The translations under genes and the position numbers were made by a program. This document shows, piece after piece, positions 8,473-16,674 of a stretch of 64,000 bases of DNA (position 1 is its first letter; every line of letters begins with the position of its first letter). The notes beneath the pieces are model-generated. The model saw only the letters and a program-made list of their open reading frames with translations, was not told where the DNA came from and did not search any database. This DNA is from Mycobacterium sp. DL99 (GTDB taxonomy: Bacteria; Actinomycetota; Actinomycetes; Mycobacteriales; Mycobacteriaceae): assembly GCF_004762045.1 (NCBI RefSeq), contig NZ_SJOM01000007.1, positions 3,647,008-3,711,007 of the forward strand, written 5' to 3'.

Positions 8473-10266
8473 ATGGCACACCTGCTCGGGGGCGAAACCC
8501 TGCATCTGGAATACCCCGCCGGGGTGGTGTTCGACGCGGTCACCGTCGGTGTCAGCGAAGGCGACCGGATCGGCATCGTCGGCCGCAACGGTGACGGCAA
8601 ATCCAGCCTGCTGGCCATGCTGGCCGGCCGGCTGGAACCGGATTCCGGACGGGTCACCGTGCGCGGTGGTGTGCGGGTCGGCGTACTCGATCAGGCCGAC
8701 ACCCTCGACGACGCCGACACCGTCGGCCACGCCGTGGTCGGCGACGTGCCCGAACACGAATGGGCCGGCGACCCCCGTGGGCGCGATGTCATCTCCGGCC
8801 TGCTCGGTGACCTGCCCTGGGACGCAGAACTCCGCACGCTGTCGGGCGGACAGCGGCGCCGGGTCGCTCTGGCCAGGCTGCTGGCCGGGGATCACGACGT
8901 GCTGGCGCTTGACGAGCCGACCAACCACCTCGACGTGGAGGCGATCACCTGGCTCGCCGAGCACCTCAAGAAGCGCTGGTCCGCGTCGTCCGGTGGGCTG
9001 CTGGTGGTGACGCACGACCGCTGGTTTCTCGACGAGGTCTGTACGACCACATGGGAAGTGCACGATCGCATCGTCGAACCGTTCGACGGCGGCTACGCCG
9101 CCTACATCCTGCAGCGGGTGGAACGCGACCGGCAGGCGGCCACGATCGAGGCGCGCCGGCAGAACCTGGCCCGCAAGGAACTGGCCTGGCTGCGCCGCGG
9201 CGCTCCGGCCCGCACCTCGAAGCCGAAGTTCCGCATCGATGCGGCCAACGCGCTGATCGCCGACGTGCCGGAGATCCGGGACAAGGTCGCGCTGCAGTCC
9301 CTGGCGGTGTCACGGCTGGGCAAGCAGGTCGTCGACCTGCTGGATGTGTCGGTGAGCTACGGCGACCGCGAAGTGCTGCATCAGGTCGAGTGGCGGGTCG
9401 CCCCCGGTGAGCGCACCGGGATCCTGGGCGTCAACGGCGCCGGAAAATCGACGCTGCTGGGCCTTATCGACGGTTCGGTGCAACCGACCTCGGGACGGGT
9501 CAAACACGGTAAGACGCTGCAGGTCGCGACCCTCACCCAGACCGTGGACGAGCTTGAGCCCCACCTCGGCGATCCGGTGCGGACGGTACTGGCCAACCTG
9601 CGCACGACGTATGTGTTCGGCAGCGGGTCGAAGGCCCAGGAACTCACGCCCGGGCAGTTGCTGGAGCGTCTCGGGTTCTCCAGCGCCCAGTTGTCGACAC
9701 CGGTCAAGGACCTCTCCGGCGGGCAACAACGTCGCCTGCAACTGCTGTTGATCCTGCTCGCACAGCCCAACGTGCTGATCCTCGACGAGCCGACCAATGA
9801 CCTGGACACCGACATGCTCTCCGCCATGGAGGATCTGCTCGACTCGTGGCCCGGCACGCTGATCGTGGTGAGCCACGATCGCTATTTCCTGGAGCGGGTC
9901 ACCGATCAGCAGTACGGGATCCTCGGCGGGCATCTCCGGCATCTGCCGGGCGGGGTGGATGAGTACCTGCGGTTGCGGGCCGCGCATGGGTCAGCGACCG
10001 GCGCGGCGCCGGCACCGACCGCCGGCACTGCAGCGGACGGGCTGTCCGGCGCCGACTTGCGGGCAGCGCAGAAGGAGTTGTCCGCCCTGGAACGCCGGCT
10101 GGAGAAACTGCAGCAACAGATCAACCGGTCCCGGACGGCGATGGCGGACCACGACCAGTCCGATTTCGAGGGACTCGCGGTCAAGGTGGCCGCCATCCGC
10201 GCGCTGGAGGACGAAGTCACCGAGGTCGAGGAACGCTGGTTCGAACTCGGCGAGCAGATCGGCTGA
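8473..10266 (+). CDS. ABC-F family ATPase, Uup-type
   Basis: Soluble protein with two ABC domains and no membrane segments, 597 residues from ATG 8473. Domain 1 has GRNGDGKSS, LSGGQRRRV and LALDEPTNHLD; domain 2 has GVNGAGKST, LSGGQQRRL and LILDEPTNDLD. The last 70 residues (from LRAAQKELSALERRLEKL) form the coiled-coil tail typical of Uup. ABC-F proteins act on the ribosome or, for Uup, in resolving DNA structures; the split genes Rv1668c/Rv1667c occupy this place in M. tuberculosis and are annotated as macrolide transporters. Here the gene is intact. The ATG at 8428 adds an unconserved Arg/Cys-rich stretch and was rejected. Confidence 0.88.
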   Translation: MAHLLGGETLHLEYPAGVVFDAVTVGVSEGDRIGIVGRNGDGKSSLLAMLAGRLEPDSGRVTVRGGVRVGVLDQADTLDDADTVGHAVVGDVPEHEWAGDPRGRDVISGLLGDLPWDAELRTLSGGQRRRVALARLLAGDHDVLALDEPTNHLDVEAITWLAEHLKKRWSASSGGLLVVTHDRWFLDEVCTTTWEVHDRIVEPFDGGYAAYILQRVERDRQAATIEARRQNLARKELAWLRRGAPARTSKPKFRIDAANALIADVPEIRDKVALQSLAVSRLGKQVVDLLDVSVSYGDREVLHQVEWRVAPGERTGILGVNGAGKSTLLGLIDGSVQPTSGRVKHGKTLQVATLTQTVDELEPHLGDPVRTVLANLRTTYVFGSGSKAQELTPGQLLERLGFSSAQLSTPVKDLSGGQQRRLQLLLILLAQPNVLILDEPTNDLDTDMLSAMEDLLDSWPGTLIVVSHDRYFLERVTDQQYGILGGHLRHLPGGVDEYLRLRAAHGSATGAAPAPTAGTAADGLSGADLRAAQKELSALERRLEKLQQQINRSRTAMADHDQSDFEGLAVKVAAIRALEDEVTEVEERWFELGEQIG

Positions 10267-10405
10267 GGGCACAGCCTGATTCGTCGCTGACCAACCTGGC
10301 CGAACGGACCGAGATCCCCGAATCAGTTCCGGGAAGTATCGACGGGTTCCACCTCATCGGAGTTAGCTGACATACGTCAGTGCTTTACCGATTGTGGAGG
10401 GCATC

Positions 10406-10885
10406 ATGAAGATCACCACAGTACTGAAGGCCGCCCTGTCCGCCCTGATCGCGGCGACGATCGCGATCCTCCTCGCACCGAGCGCAACAGCGGCATATCC
10501 CATGGTGGGAAAGCTGGGCAGCACACTGAAAGACACCGACAGCGTCGGTCAGGTCACCTACTCCTGGATGGTGGGCAACCTCAAGCCGAGCACCGATCCG
10601 ATGCCGGGCTACCGGGTCGCCGGCCAGTTGTGGGAGGCCACCGCGACCGTCCACGCCGTTGCCGGCAGCGTCACGCCCGCGATCTCACAGTTCAATGCAG
10701 TCGCCCCGAACCAGGCCGCCTACCGGGTGCTGTGGTTCGTCGCCAGCCCGACCAACATCAGTGGTGGCACCATCCCGCAGGGCGGGCAATCCACCGGCAA
10801 GATCCACTTCGACGTAACCGGCCCTGCGCCGAACACCATCACGATGAACAACGGCATGCAGGATCTGATGATCTGGGGACCGTGA
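10406..10885 (+). CDS. MPT63-like secreted protein (DUF1942)
   Basis: 159 residues starting at ATG 10406, which has GGAGG 5 nt upstream. A Sec signal peptide (VLKAALSALIAATIAILLAP, cleavage after ATA) is followed by an immunoglobulin-like beta-sandwich of the MPT63/Rv1926c family: GKLGSTLKDTDSVGQVTYSW, PGYRVAGQLWEATATVHAV, VLWFVASPTNIS and a final IHFDVTGPAPNTI. Function is unknown; the M. tuberculosis homolog is an abundant immunogenic culture-filtrate protein. A 14-bp palindrome CTGACATACGTCAG (10367-10380) lies 25 nt upstream. Confidence 0.85.
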   Translation: MKITTVLKAALSALIAATIAILLAPSATAAYPMVGKLGSTLKDTDSVGQVTYSWMVGNLKPSTDPMPGYRVAGQLWEATATVHAVAGSVTPAISQFNAVAPNQAAYRVLWFVASPTNISGGTIPQGGQSTGKIHFDVTGPAPNTITMNNGMQDLMIWGP

Positions 10886-11022
10886 TCGTCGCCTCGGACG
10901 CTCCGAGTCAGCTCGGCCTCTAGTGCCTCAGCGCTGCGACCGGGCGCGCAGCTCGGCAGCGATTCCCAGCGTCGCCCGTCCCGACGATCCACCTTCAAGG
11001 ACACCGCCTTTGGCGTAAGCCA

Positions 11023-11028
11023 TACGAT
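11023..11028 (+). promoter_or_regulatory. -10 element of a leaderless transcript
   Basis: TACGAT ends 6 nt before the ATG at 11035 and there is no Shine-Dalgarno sequence, so the oxidase mRNA is predicted to start at or next to its start codon. No good -35 box is visible. Confidence 0.5.
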
Positions 11029-11034
11029 TCCGCA

Positions 11035-12501
11035 ATGGCACCGGAGGTCTCACGTCAGGTCTTCGTTCGTGGCGCGCTCGGCGTGGCCGCCGGTTCGCTG
11101 CTGGCCTCGTGCCAGTCACCCGCGGCTCCGCGTCCGCAACCTCCGCCCGTGGTGTCCGGTCCGCCGGACTGGGCTGCCCTCGAGGACGCGATCGAAGGCC
11201 AGCTCATTCTGCCGGCCGGCGCCGGGTACACCGCGGCAAAGAACGTCTTCAATATGCGATTCGCCAACTGTGCACCGGCGGCGGTTGTCGCAGTGAAGTC
11301 GACCAGCGACGTGCAGAAGGCCATGGTGTTCGCCGCGAAGAACGGCATCAAGGTCGCCGCTCGTAGTGGCGGGCACTCCTATATCGGCGCTTCGGCGGCA
11401 CCTGCCGCGATGATCATCGACCTACGGCAGATGCCTGGCGGTGTTGCCTACAACGACAAACGCAGATTGGCGACGGTTTCGGCTGCAGCACAATTGAATT
11501 CGTTGCACACGACCCTGGCGGCGCATGGACGGGCGATCCCAGGCGGCAGCTGCCCGACAGTTGGCGTCGCCGGTTTGACGCTGGGCGGGGGCTTCGGGTC
11601 CGATGCCCGGCTTTCCGGCCTGACTTGCGACGCGCTGGTATCGGCTTCCGTCGTGTTACCCAGCGGTGAAGCGATCACCGCGGCGCCTGACGACCACGCG
11701 GATCTGTTCTGGGCCCTGAGGGGCGGTGGAGGCGGCAGCTTCGGCGTGGTCACATCCTTCACGTTCCGGACGTTTCCGATTACCGACAGGGACGTCATCA
11801 CCCTGGTATTCCCCGAAGCTGCGACCGAGCAGGCAATCATCGGCTGGCATGAGTGGCTGCGCACCGCGGACCGAGCGATCTGGGGCATGGTCAACATCAC
11901 GAAGGGTGGGGGTTCCGGGGACTGCACGATGGTGTTGGCGACTCCGCCCGGAGACGGTCCGAGCAGAGCCGCTGACCTGAGCGCCGCGATCGGAGTGCGG
12001 CCCGCAATCGGTACGAGCCGAACCCTTAGTCGGATGGACTTCGTCCACTATTTCGAAGGCGGTGCCCAAGCGACTCACCCGCGGGCGTTCGTGGCGGGCT
12101 CCGACATCGTCGGGAAGATGGCCCCGGCCACCGCGGAATCGATCGTCGCCGCCACATCGGCATGGCCGCAGGCCGCGGGTTCGGCGACCACCGTGATCGA
12201 GTCGCTCTCGGGAGCGGTCAGCGACGTTGATTCGGGCGATACGGCGTTTCCGTGGCGTCGGCAGGCGGCGTGCATTCAGTGGTATGCCGAGACGCCCGCA
12301 CCCACGACCGTTGCCGCTGCCGATCGCTGGTTGCAGAGTGCACACGACACGGTTCAGGCGAGTTCGGTCGGTGGCTACGTTAACTACGTCGAACCCGACA
12401 CAGCGGCGGCACGCTACTTCGGCGGCAACCTGGAGCGACTCGCCGCCGTCCGGCAGCGGTACGACCCGGACGAGTTGATGTACTCGGGCATCGGCTTCTG
12501 A
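11035..12501 (+). CDS. FAD-linked oxidase, berberine-bridge-enzyme type, exported lipoprotein
   Basis: 488 residues. The N-terminus SRQVFVRGALGVAAG looks like a weak Tat-type signal and runs into a lipobox LLASC (Cys26), suggesting a membrane-anchored exported enzyme. The FAD domain carries RSGGHSY with His114 and GGSCPTVGVAGL with Cys173, the spacing and motifs of bicovalently flavinylated BBE-type oxidases; a BBE C-terminal segment (YVNYVEPD ... RYDPDELMYSGIGF) closes the protein. Such enzymes oxidise sugars, alcohols or alkaloids with O2; the substrate here is unknown. It stands alone between MPT63-like and the convergent argH. Confidence 0.85.
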   Translation: MAPEVSRQVFVRGALGVAAGSLLASCQSPAAPRPQPPPVVSGPPDWAALEDAIEGQLILPAGAGYTAAKNVFNMRFANCAPAAVVAVKSTSDVQKAMVFAAKNGIKVAARSGGHSYIGASAAPAAMIIDLRQMPGGVAYNDKRRLATVSAAAQLNSLHTTLAAHGRAIPGGSCPTVGVAGLTLGGGFGSDARLSGLTCDALVSASVVLPSGEAITAAPDDHADLFWALRGGGGGSFGVVTSFTFRTFPITDRDVITLVFPEAATEQAIIGWHEWLRTADRAIWGMVNITKGGGSGDCTMVLATPPGDGPSRAADLSAAIGVRPAIGTSRTLSRMDFVHYFEGGAQATHPRAFVAGSDIVGKMAPATAESIVAATSAWPQAAGSATTVIESLSGAVSDVDSGDTAFPWRRQAACIQWYAETPAPTTVAAADRWLQSAHDTVQASSVGGYVNYVEPDTAAARYFGGNLERLAAVRQRYDPDELMYSGIGF

Positions 12502-12509
12502 CAATCAAT

Positions 12510-12548
12510 GCCGAATCGATCGGCGGCGAAGTCGGCGATCGATTCGGC
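12510..12548. terminator. inverted repeat between convergent genes, probable bidirectional terminator
   Basis: Perfect 13-bp arms GCCGAATCGATCG (12510-12522) and CGATCGATTCGGC (12536-12548) with a 13-nt loop fill the gap between the oxidase stop (12501) and the argH stop (12552). There is no U-tract, as is usual for mycobacterial terminators. Confidence 0.6.
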
Positions 12549-12551
12549 GCC

Positions 12552-13976
12552 TCAACGTAGGGTGGCGCGCAATCTCTCGGCCGTCTCACGGACCATGCCG
12601 AGCTGCTTGGCGACCTGAACGGGTGCGGTACCGCCCCGGGCGCTGCGCGCGTTCACCGAACCCTCAACGGTCAACACCTCGCGCACCTGTGCGGTGAGCG
12701 CCGGGTTGATCGCGGCGAATTCGTCGTCGGTGAGCTCCTCGAGCCCGACGCCGCGCCCCTCGGCGGCCTGCACCGCGGCACCCGCGGCCTCGTGGGCGAC
12801 GCGGAACGGAACACCTTCGCGGACCAGCCATTCGGCGATATCGGTGGCCAGCGTGTAACCGGCCGGCGCCAGCGCGGCCATCCTGGCCTCGTCAAAGGTC
12901 AGCGTGCCGACCAGACCGGCCATCGCCGGCAGCAGCAGCTCCAGCTGAGCTACCGAGTCGAAGACCGGTTCCTTGTCCTCCTGCAGGTCCCGGTTGTAGG
13001 CCAGCGGCTGCGCCTTGAGCGTCGCCAGCAGGCCGGTGAGGTTACCGATCAGCCGTCCGGACTTACCGCGGGCCAACTCGGCGATGTCCGGGTTCTTCTT
13101 CTGCGGCATGATCGAGCTGCCGGTCGACCAGGAGTCGTGCAGCGTGACATACCCGAATTCGGTTGTGCTCCACAGGATGATGTCCTCGGCGAGCCGGGAC
13201 AGGTCAACCCCGATCTGCGCGAACACGAACGCCGCCTCGGCGGCGAAATCCCGAGCCGCGGTGGCGTCGACGGAATTGTCTGCGGCCGAGGCGAATCCGA
13301 GGTCCTCGGCGATAGCGTCAGGATCCAGGCCGAGCGAAGAGCCGGCCAGCGCCCCCGAGCCGTAGGGCGAGACCGCGGTGCGATCGTCGAAATCGGCGAG
13401 CCGGTCGACATTGCGCAGCAGCGGATGAGCGTGGGCCAGCAGATGATGCGCGAGCAGGATCGGCTGGGCGGCCTGCAGGTGAGTCTTGCCGGGCATGATC
13501 GCCGTCGGATGCGCTGCGGCCTGTACCGCCAGTGCGTTGACCACTTCGAGCACACCGTCGGCGACGCGGCGGACGGCGTCGCGCAGCCACATCCGGAACA
13601 GCGTGGCGACCTGGTCGTTGCGGGAGCGGCCGGCACGCAGCCGGCCACCCAGATCGGGCCCGACCCGGTCGATCAGCCCGCGCTCCAGCGCACCGTGCAC
13701 GTCCTCGTCGCTCACCAGCGGCTCGAAACTGCCGTCGGCGACATCGGAACCCAGGCTGTCCAGGCCGGCGAGCAGCCCGTCGCGCTGTTCGTCGGTGAGC
13801 AGCCCGGCCCGGTGCAAGACCCGGGCATGCGCCTTGGACGCCTTGACGTCGTACGGCGCCAACACCCAGTCGAAGTGGGTCGACTTGCTCAGGGCGGCAA
13901 GGGCGGCCGAGGGACCGTCGGCGAACCGGCCGCCCCACAGCGAGCCCTCGTTGGTGGTTCCGTCGTTGGTGCTCAT
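12552..13976 (-). CDS. argH: argininosuccinate lyase
   Basis: Last enzyme of arginine synthesis, cleaving argininosuccinate to arginine and fumarate; 474 residues, normal for the family. The signature loop GSSIMPQKKNPD with the catalytic serine is present, as are RSRNDQVAT and the conserved GKTHLQAAQP histidine region. The start is ATG 13976 (MSTNDGTTNEGSLWGGRF); the 9 upstream in-frame residues lie in the repeat-containing spacer. It follows argG by 75 nt, the only large gap inside the operon, and that gap holds an inverted repeat. Confidence 0.96.
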   Translation of the reverse strand: MSTNDGTTNEGSLWGGRFADGPSAALAALSKSTHFDWVLAPYDVKASKAHARVLHRAGLLTDEQRDGLLAGLDSLGSDVADGSFEPLVSDEDVHGALERGLIDRVGPDLGGRLRAGRSRNDQVATLFRMWLRDAVRRVADGVLEVVNALAVQAAAHPTAIMPGKTHLQAAQPILLAHHLLAHAHPLLRNVDRLADFDDRTAVSPYGSGALAGSSLGLDPDAIAEDLGFASAADNSVDATAARDFAAEAAFVFAQIGVDLSRLAEDIILWSTTEFGYVTLHDSWSTGSSIMPQKKNPDIAELARGKSGRLIGNLTGLLATLKAQPLAYNRDLQEDKEPVFDSVAQLELLLPAMAGLVGTLTFDEARMAALAPAGYTLATDIAEWLVREGVPFRVAHEAAGAAVQAAEGRGVGLEELTDDEFAAINPALTAQVREVLTVEGSVNARSARGGTAPVQVAKQLGMVRETAERLRATLR

Positions 13977-13990
13977 GTCACTTCTTCCCG

Positions 13991-14048
13991 CGAGCAGACG
14001 CAAAACTGCCTAGAAACACTGGAAATTGGGCAGTTTTACGTCTGCTCG
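13991..14048. repeat. long inverted repeat in the argG-argH spacer
   Basis: Two 20-bp arms, 13991-14010 (CGAGCAGACGCAAAACTGCC) and 14029-14048, are complementary with one mismatch around an 18-nt loop. It almost fills the 75-nt spacer between argG and argH. The lack of a T-run argues against a standard terminator; the arm resembles a dispersed intergenic motif I recall from mycobacterial genomes (GCGAGCAGACGCA...), which I cannot verify here. Confidence 0.75.
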
Positions 14049-14051
14049 GCA

Positions 14052-15251
14052 TCAGAGGCCCAGGTCGCGCTTGGCCGAGATCTTGGACGACAGACCATGC
14101 AGCTGCACGAAGCCCTTGGCCGCGCTCTGGTCGAAGCTGTCGCCCTCGTCGTAGGTCGCGAGGTTGAAGTCGTACAGCGACTCACCGGAACGACGACCGT
14201 TGACGATGACGCTCCCGGCGTGCAGAACCAGCCGGATGTCACCGGACACGTGCTGCTGCGTGTGCTCGACGAACGCCTCCAGCGAGCGCTTCAGCGGGCT
14301 GAACCACAGGCCGTCATAGGTGAGCTCGCCCCACTTCTGGTCCACGCCGCGCTTGTACCGGCCCAGCTCACGCTCCAGCGTCACGTGCTCGAGCTCGGTG
14401 TGCGCGGTGATCAGCACCATCGCGCCCGGAGCCTCGTAGATCTCGCGGCTCTTGATGCCCACCAGCCGGTCCTCGACCACATCCAACCGGCCCACGCCCT
14501 GAGCGCCGGCCCGGGTGTTGAGCTCCTGGATGATCTCCAGGACGCTGAGCGGGCGACCGTCGATCGCGATCGGGCGGCCCTTGTCGAAGCTGATGATCAG
14601 CTCGTCGGGAGCGTTGAAGTTGACCGTCGGGTCCTGGGTGTAGTCGTAGACGTCCTTGGTCGGCGCGTTCCACAGGTCCTCGAGGAAACCGGTCTCCACC
14701 GCGCGGCCCCATACGTTCTGGTCGATCGAGAACGGTGAACGCTTGGTGACGTTGATCGGGATGGCGTTCTCCTCGGCGAACGCGATGGCCTTCTCGCGGG
14801 TCCAGGCGTAGTCGCGGACCGGCGCGATGACGTCCAGTTCGGGCGCCAGGGAGGCGAACCCGACCTCGAACCGCACCTGGTCGTTGCCCTTGCCGGTGCA
14901 GCCGTGCGCGACGACGGTGCCGCCGTGGGCACGCGCCGCGTCGACCAGGTGCTTGACGATCAGGGGGCGGCTGATGGCCGACACGAGCGGGTAGCGATCC
15001 ATGTAGAGCGCGTTCGCCTTGATGGTCGGCAGGCAGTATTCGTCGGCGAATTCGTCACGGGCGTCGACCACGACCGCCTCGACCGCGCCGCAGTCCAGGG
15101 CACGCTGGCGCACGACGTCCATGTCCTCGCCGCCCTGACCGAGATCGATGGCGACGGCGACAACCTCTTTGCCGGTCTCCTTACCGATCCAGCTGATCGC
15201 GACCGAGGTGTCCAGACCTCCGGAGTACGCCAGGATGACGCGTTCGGACAT
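14052..15251 (-). CDS. argG: argininosuccinate synthase
   Basis: ATP-dependent condensation of citrulline and aspartate, 399 residues. The pyrophosphatase-type P-loop AYSGGLDTS is at residues 8-16, followed by GQGGEDMDVV and the citrulline/aspartate-binding segment HGCTGKGNDQVRFE. ATG 15251 is preceded by AAGGAG with an 8-nt gap; the TTG two codons upstream is too close to that site. It starts 23 nt after the argR stop. Confidence 0.96.
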   Translation of the reverse strand: MSERVILAYSGGLDTSVAISWIGKETGKEVVAVAIDLGQGGEDMDVVRQRALDCGAVEAVVVDARDEFADEYCLPTIKANALYMDRYPLVSAISRPLIVKHLVDAARAHGGTVVAHGCTGKGNDQVRFEVGFASLAPELDVIAPVRDYAWTREKAIAFAEENAIPINVTKRSPFSIDQNVWGRAVETGFLEDLWNAPTKDVYDYTQDPTVNFNAPDELIISFDKGRPIAIDGRPLSVLEIIQELNTRAGAQGVGRLDVVEDRLVGIKSREIYEAPGAMVLITAHTELEHVTLERELGRYKRGVDQKWGELTYDGLWFSPLKRSLEAFVEHTQQHVSGDIRLVLHAGSVIVNGRRSGESLYDFNLATYDEGDSFDQSAAKGFVQLHGLSSKISAKRDLGL

Positions 15252-15274
15252 GAGCAATCTCCTTGTTTTGAGCT

Positions 15275-15751
15275 CTACTTCAAGTTTTCGATGGTGTTGG
15301 CAAGTTCGGCCCCCGTCATCGGTTCGCGCGCCACCATCAGGATGGTGTCGTCACCGGCGATGGTGCCGACCACATACGGCAGGGCGGCGCGATCGATCGC
15401 GCTGGCCAGGTAATGCGCGGCCCCGGGCGGGGTGCGCAGCACGGCAAGATTAGCGCTGGCGTCGGTCGATACCAGCAACTCCCCCAACAAGCGGGTCAAC
15501 CGCTCGGTGCCACCGGACACACCCCGCACCGGGCTGCCGTCCTCGGGCACCACATACGCTCCGACGCCGCCGTCGACGCCACGCAGTTTCACCGCGCCGA
15601 GTTCCTCCAGGTCCCGCGACAACGTCGCCTGGGTGACCTCGATGCCCTCCTGGCCCAGCAGTGCGGCCAGTTCGGTCTGGCTGCTCACCTGCCTGGACGA
15701 CAGCAGAGCGATGATGCGGGCCTGGCGGCCGGCACGCGTCGGTGCACTCAC
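15275..15751 (-). CDS. argR: arginine repressor
   Basis: 158-residue ArgR. An N-terminal winged helix (SQTELAALLGQEGIEVTQATLSRDLEELG, residues 24-52) binds ARG boxes; the C-terminal hexamerisation domain contains GTIAGDDTILMVAR, where the aspartates contact co-repressor arginine. The gene sits inside the operon it regulates, as in M. tuberculosis, and its ATG overlaps the argF stop (ATGA). Its predicted targets are the half-sites at 21000-21025. Confidence 0.95.
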   Translation of the reverse strand: MSAPTRAGRQARIIALLSSRQVSSQTELAALLGQEGIEVTQATLSRDLEELGAVKLRGVDGGVGAYVVPEDGSPVRGVSGGTERLTRLLGELLVSTDASANLAVLRTPPGAAHYLASAIDRAALPYVVGTIAGDDTILMVAREPMTGAELANTIENLK

Positions 15752-16674
15752 CTGTTCTCCAGCAACCAGACCAGCAGAGCCTTCTGGGCGTGCAACCGGT
15801 TCTCGGCCTCGTCGAACACCGCGCTCTGCGGGCCGTCGATCACCTCGTCGGTGATCTCGTGCCCACGGTGCGCCGGAAGGCAGTGCAGCACAATGGCTGC
15901 CGGGTCGGCGAGCTTGAGAAGTTCGGCGTTGACCTGGAACGGACGGAACGGCCGCACCCGGTCGAGGCCGTCGTTCTCCTGCCCCATCGAGGTCCAGGTG
16001 TCGGTGACGAGCACGTCGGCTCCGTCGGACCCGGCCCTCGCGTCGTCGGTGAGCGAGACCGTCGCCCCGGTCTCGGCCGCACGGCGCTTGGCGGCGTCGA
16101 CGAAATGCGGATCCGGTTCGAAGCCGGCAGGCGCGGCGATCGTGACGTTGATGCCCGCCGTGACCCCGCCGAGCATCAGCGAGTGCGCCATGTTGTTGGC
16201 CCCGTCGCCCAGATATGTCATCCGCAGCCCGGCCAGGTTGCCCCGGCGCTCGGCCAGCGTCTGCAGGTCGGCCAGCACCTGGCAGGGGTGGAATTCGTCG
16301 GACAGCGCATTAACGATCGGCACCGAGGATCCCGACGCCATGGCGGTCAGCCGCTCCTGGGCGAAGGTCCGCCACACGATGGCGTCGACGTAGCGGGACA
16401 GCACCGCCCCGGTGTCCTCCAGGGTCTCCTCGCGGCCCAGCTGGGTGCTGCGGCCGTCGACCACCACGGCATGCCCGCCGAGCTGGGCAATACCCATCTC
16501 GAACGAGAACCGGGTGCGGGTCGAGTTCTTCTCGAAGATCACCGCGACGCCGCGCGGGCCTTCCAACGGACGCCGCGAGAACGGCGCCTTCTTCAGCTCG
16601 GCGGCGAGGGCGAGGACCTCGGCCTGCTCGTCGGGTGACAGATCGTCGTCACGCAGGAAATGCCGGATGGTCAT
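15748..16674 (-). CDS. argF: ornithine carbamoyltransferase
   Basis: Converts ornithine and carbamoyl phosphate to citrulline; 308 residues. Carbamoyl-phosphate motif STRTR (in KNSTRTRFSFE), ornithine-binding and catalytic HCLPAHRG, and SMGQE are present. Start ATG 16674 overlaps the argD stop by 4 nt (ATGA); the longer frame upstream is the argD shadow. Confidence 0.96.
   Translation of the reverse strand: MTIRHFLRDDDLSPDEQAEVLALAAELKKAPFSRRPLEGPRGVAVIFEKNSTRTRFSFEMGIAQLGGHAVVVDGRSTQLGREETLEDTGAVLSRYVDAIVWRTFAQERLTAMASGSSVPIVNALSDEFHPCQVLADLQTLAERRGNLAGLRMTYLGDGANNMAHSLMLGGVTAGINVTIAAPAGFEPDPHFVDAAKRRAAETGATVSLTDDARAGSDGADVLVTDTWTSMGQENDGLDRVRPFRPFQVNAELLKLADPAAIVLHCLPAHRGHEITDEVIDGPQSAVFDEAENRLHAQKALLVWLLENR

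Noticed and set aside
12792..14738. 648-residue plus-strand open frame
   Set aside because: Antisense shadow of argH and argG.
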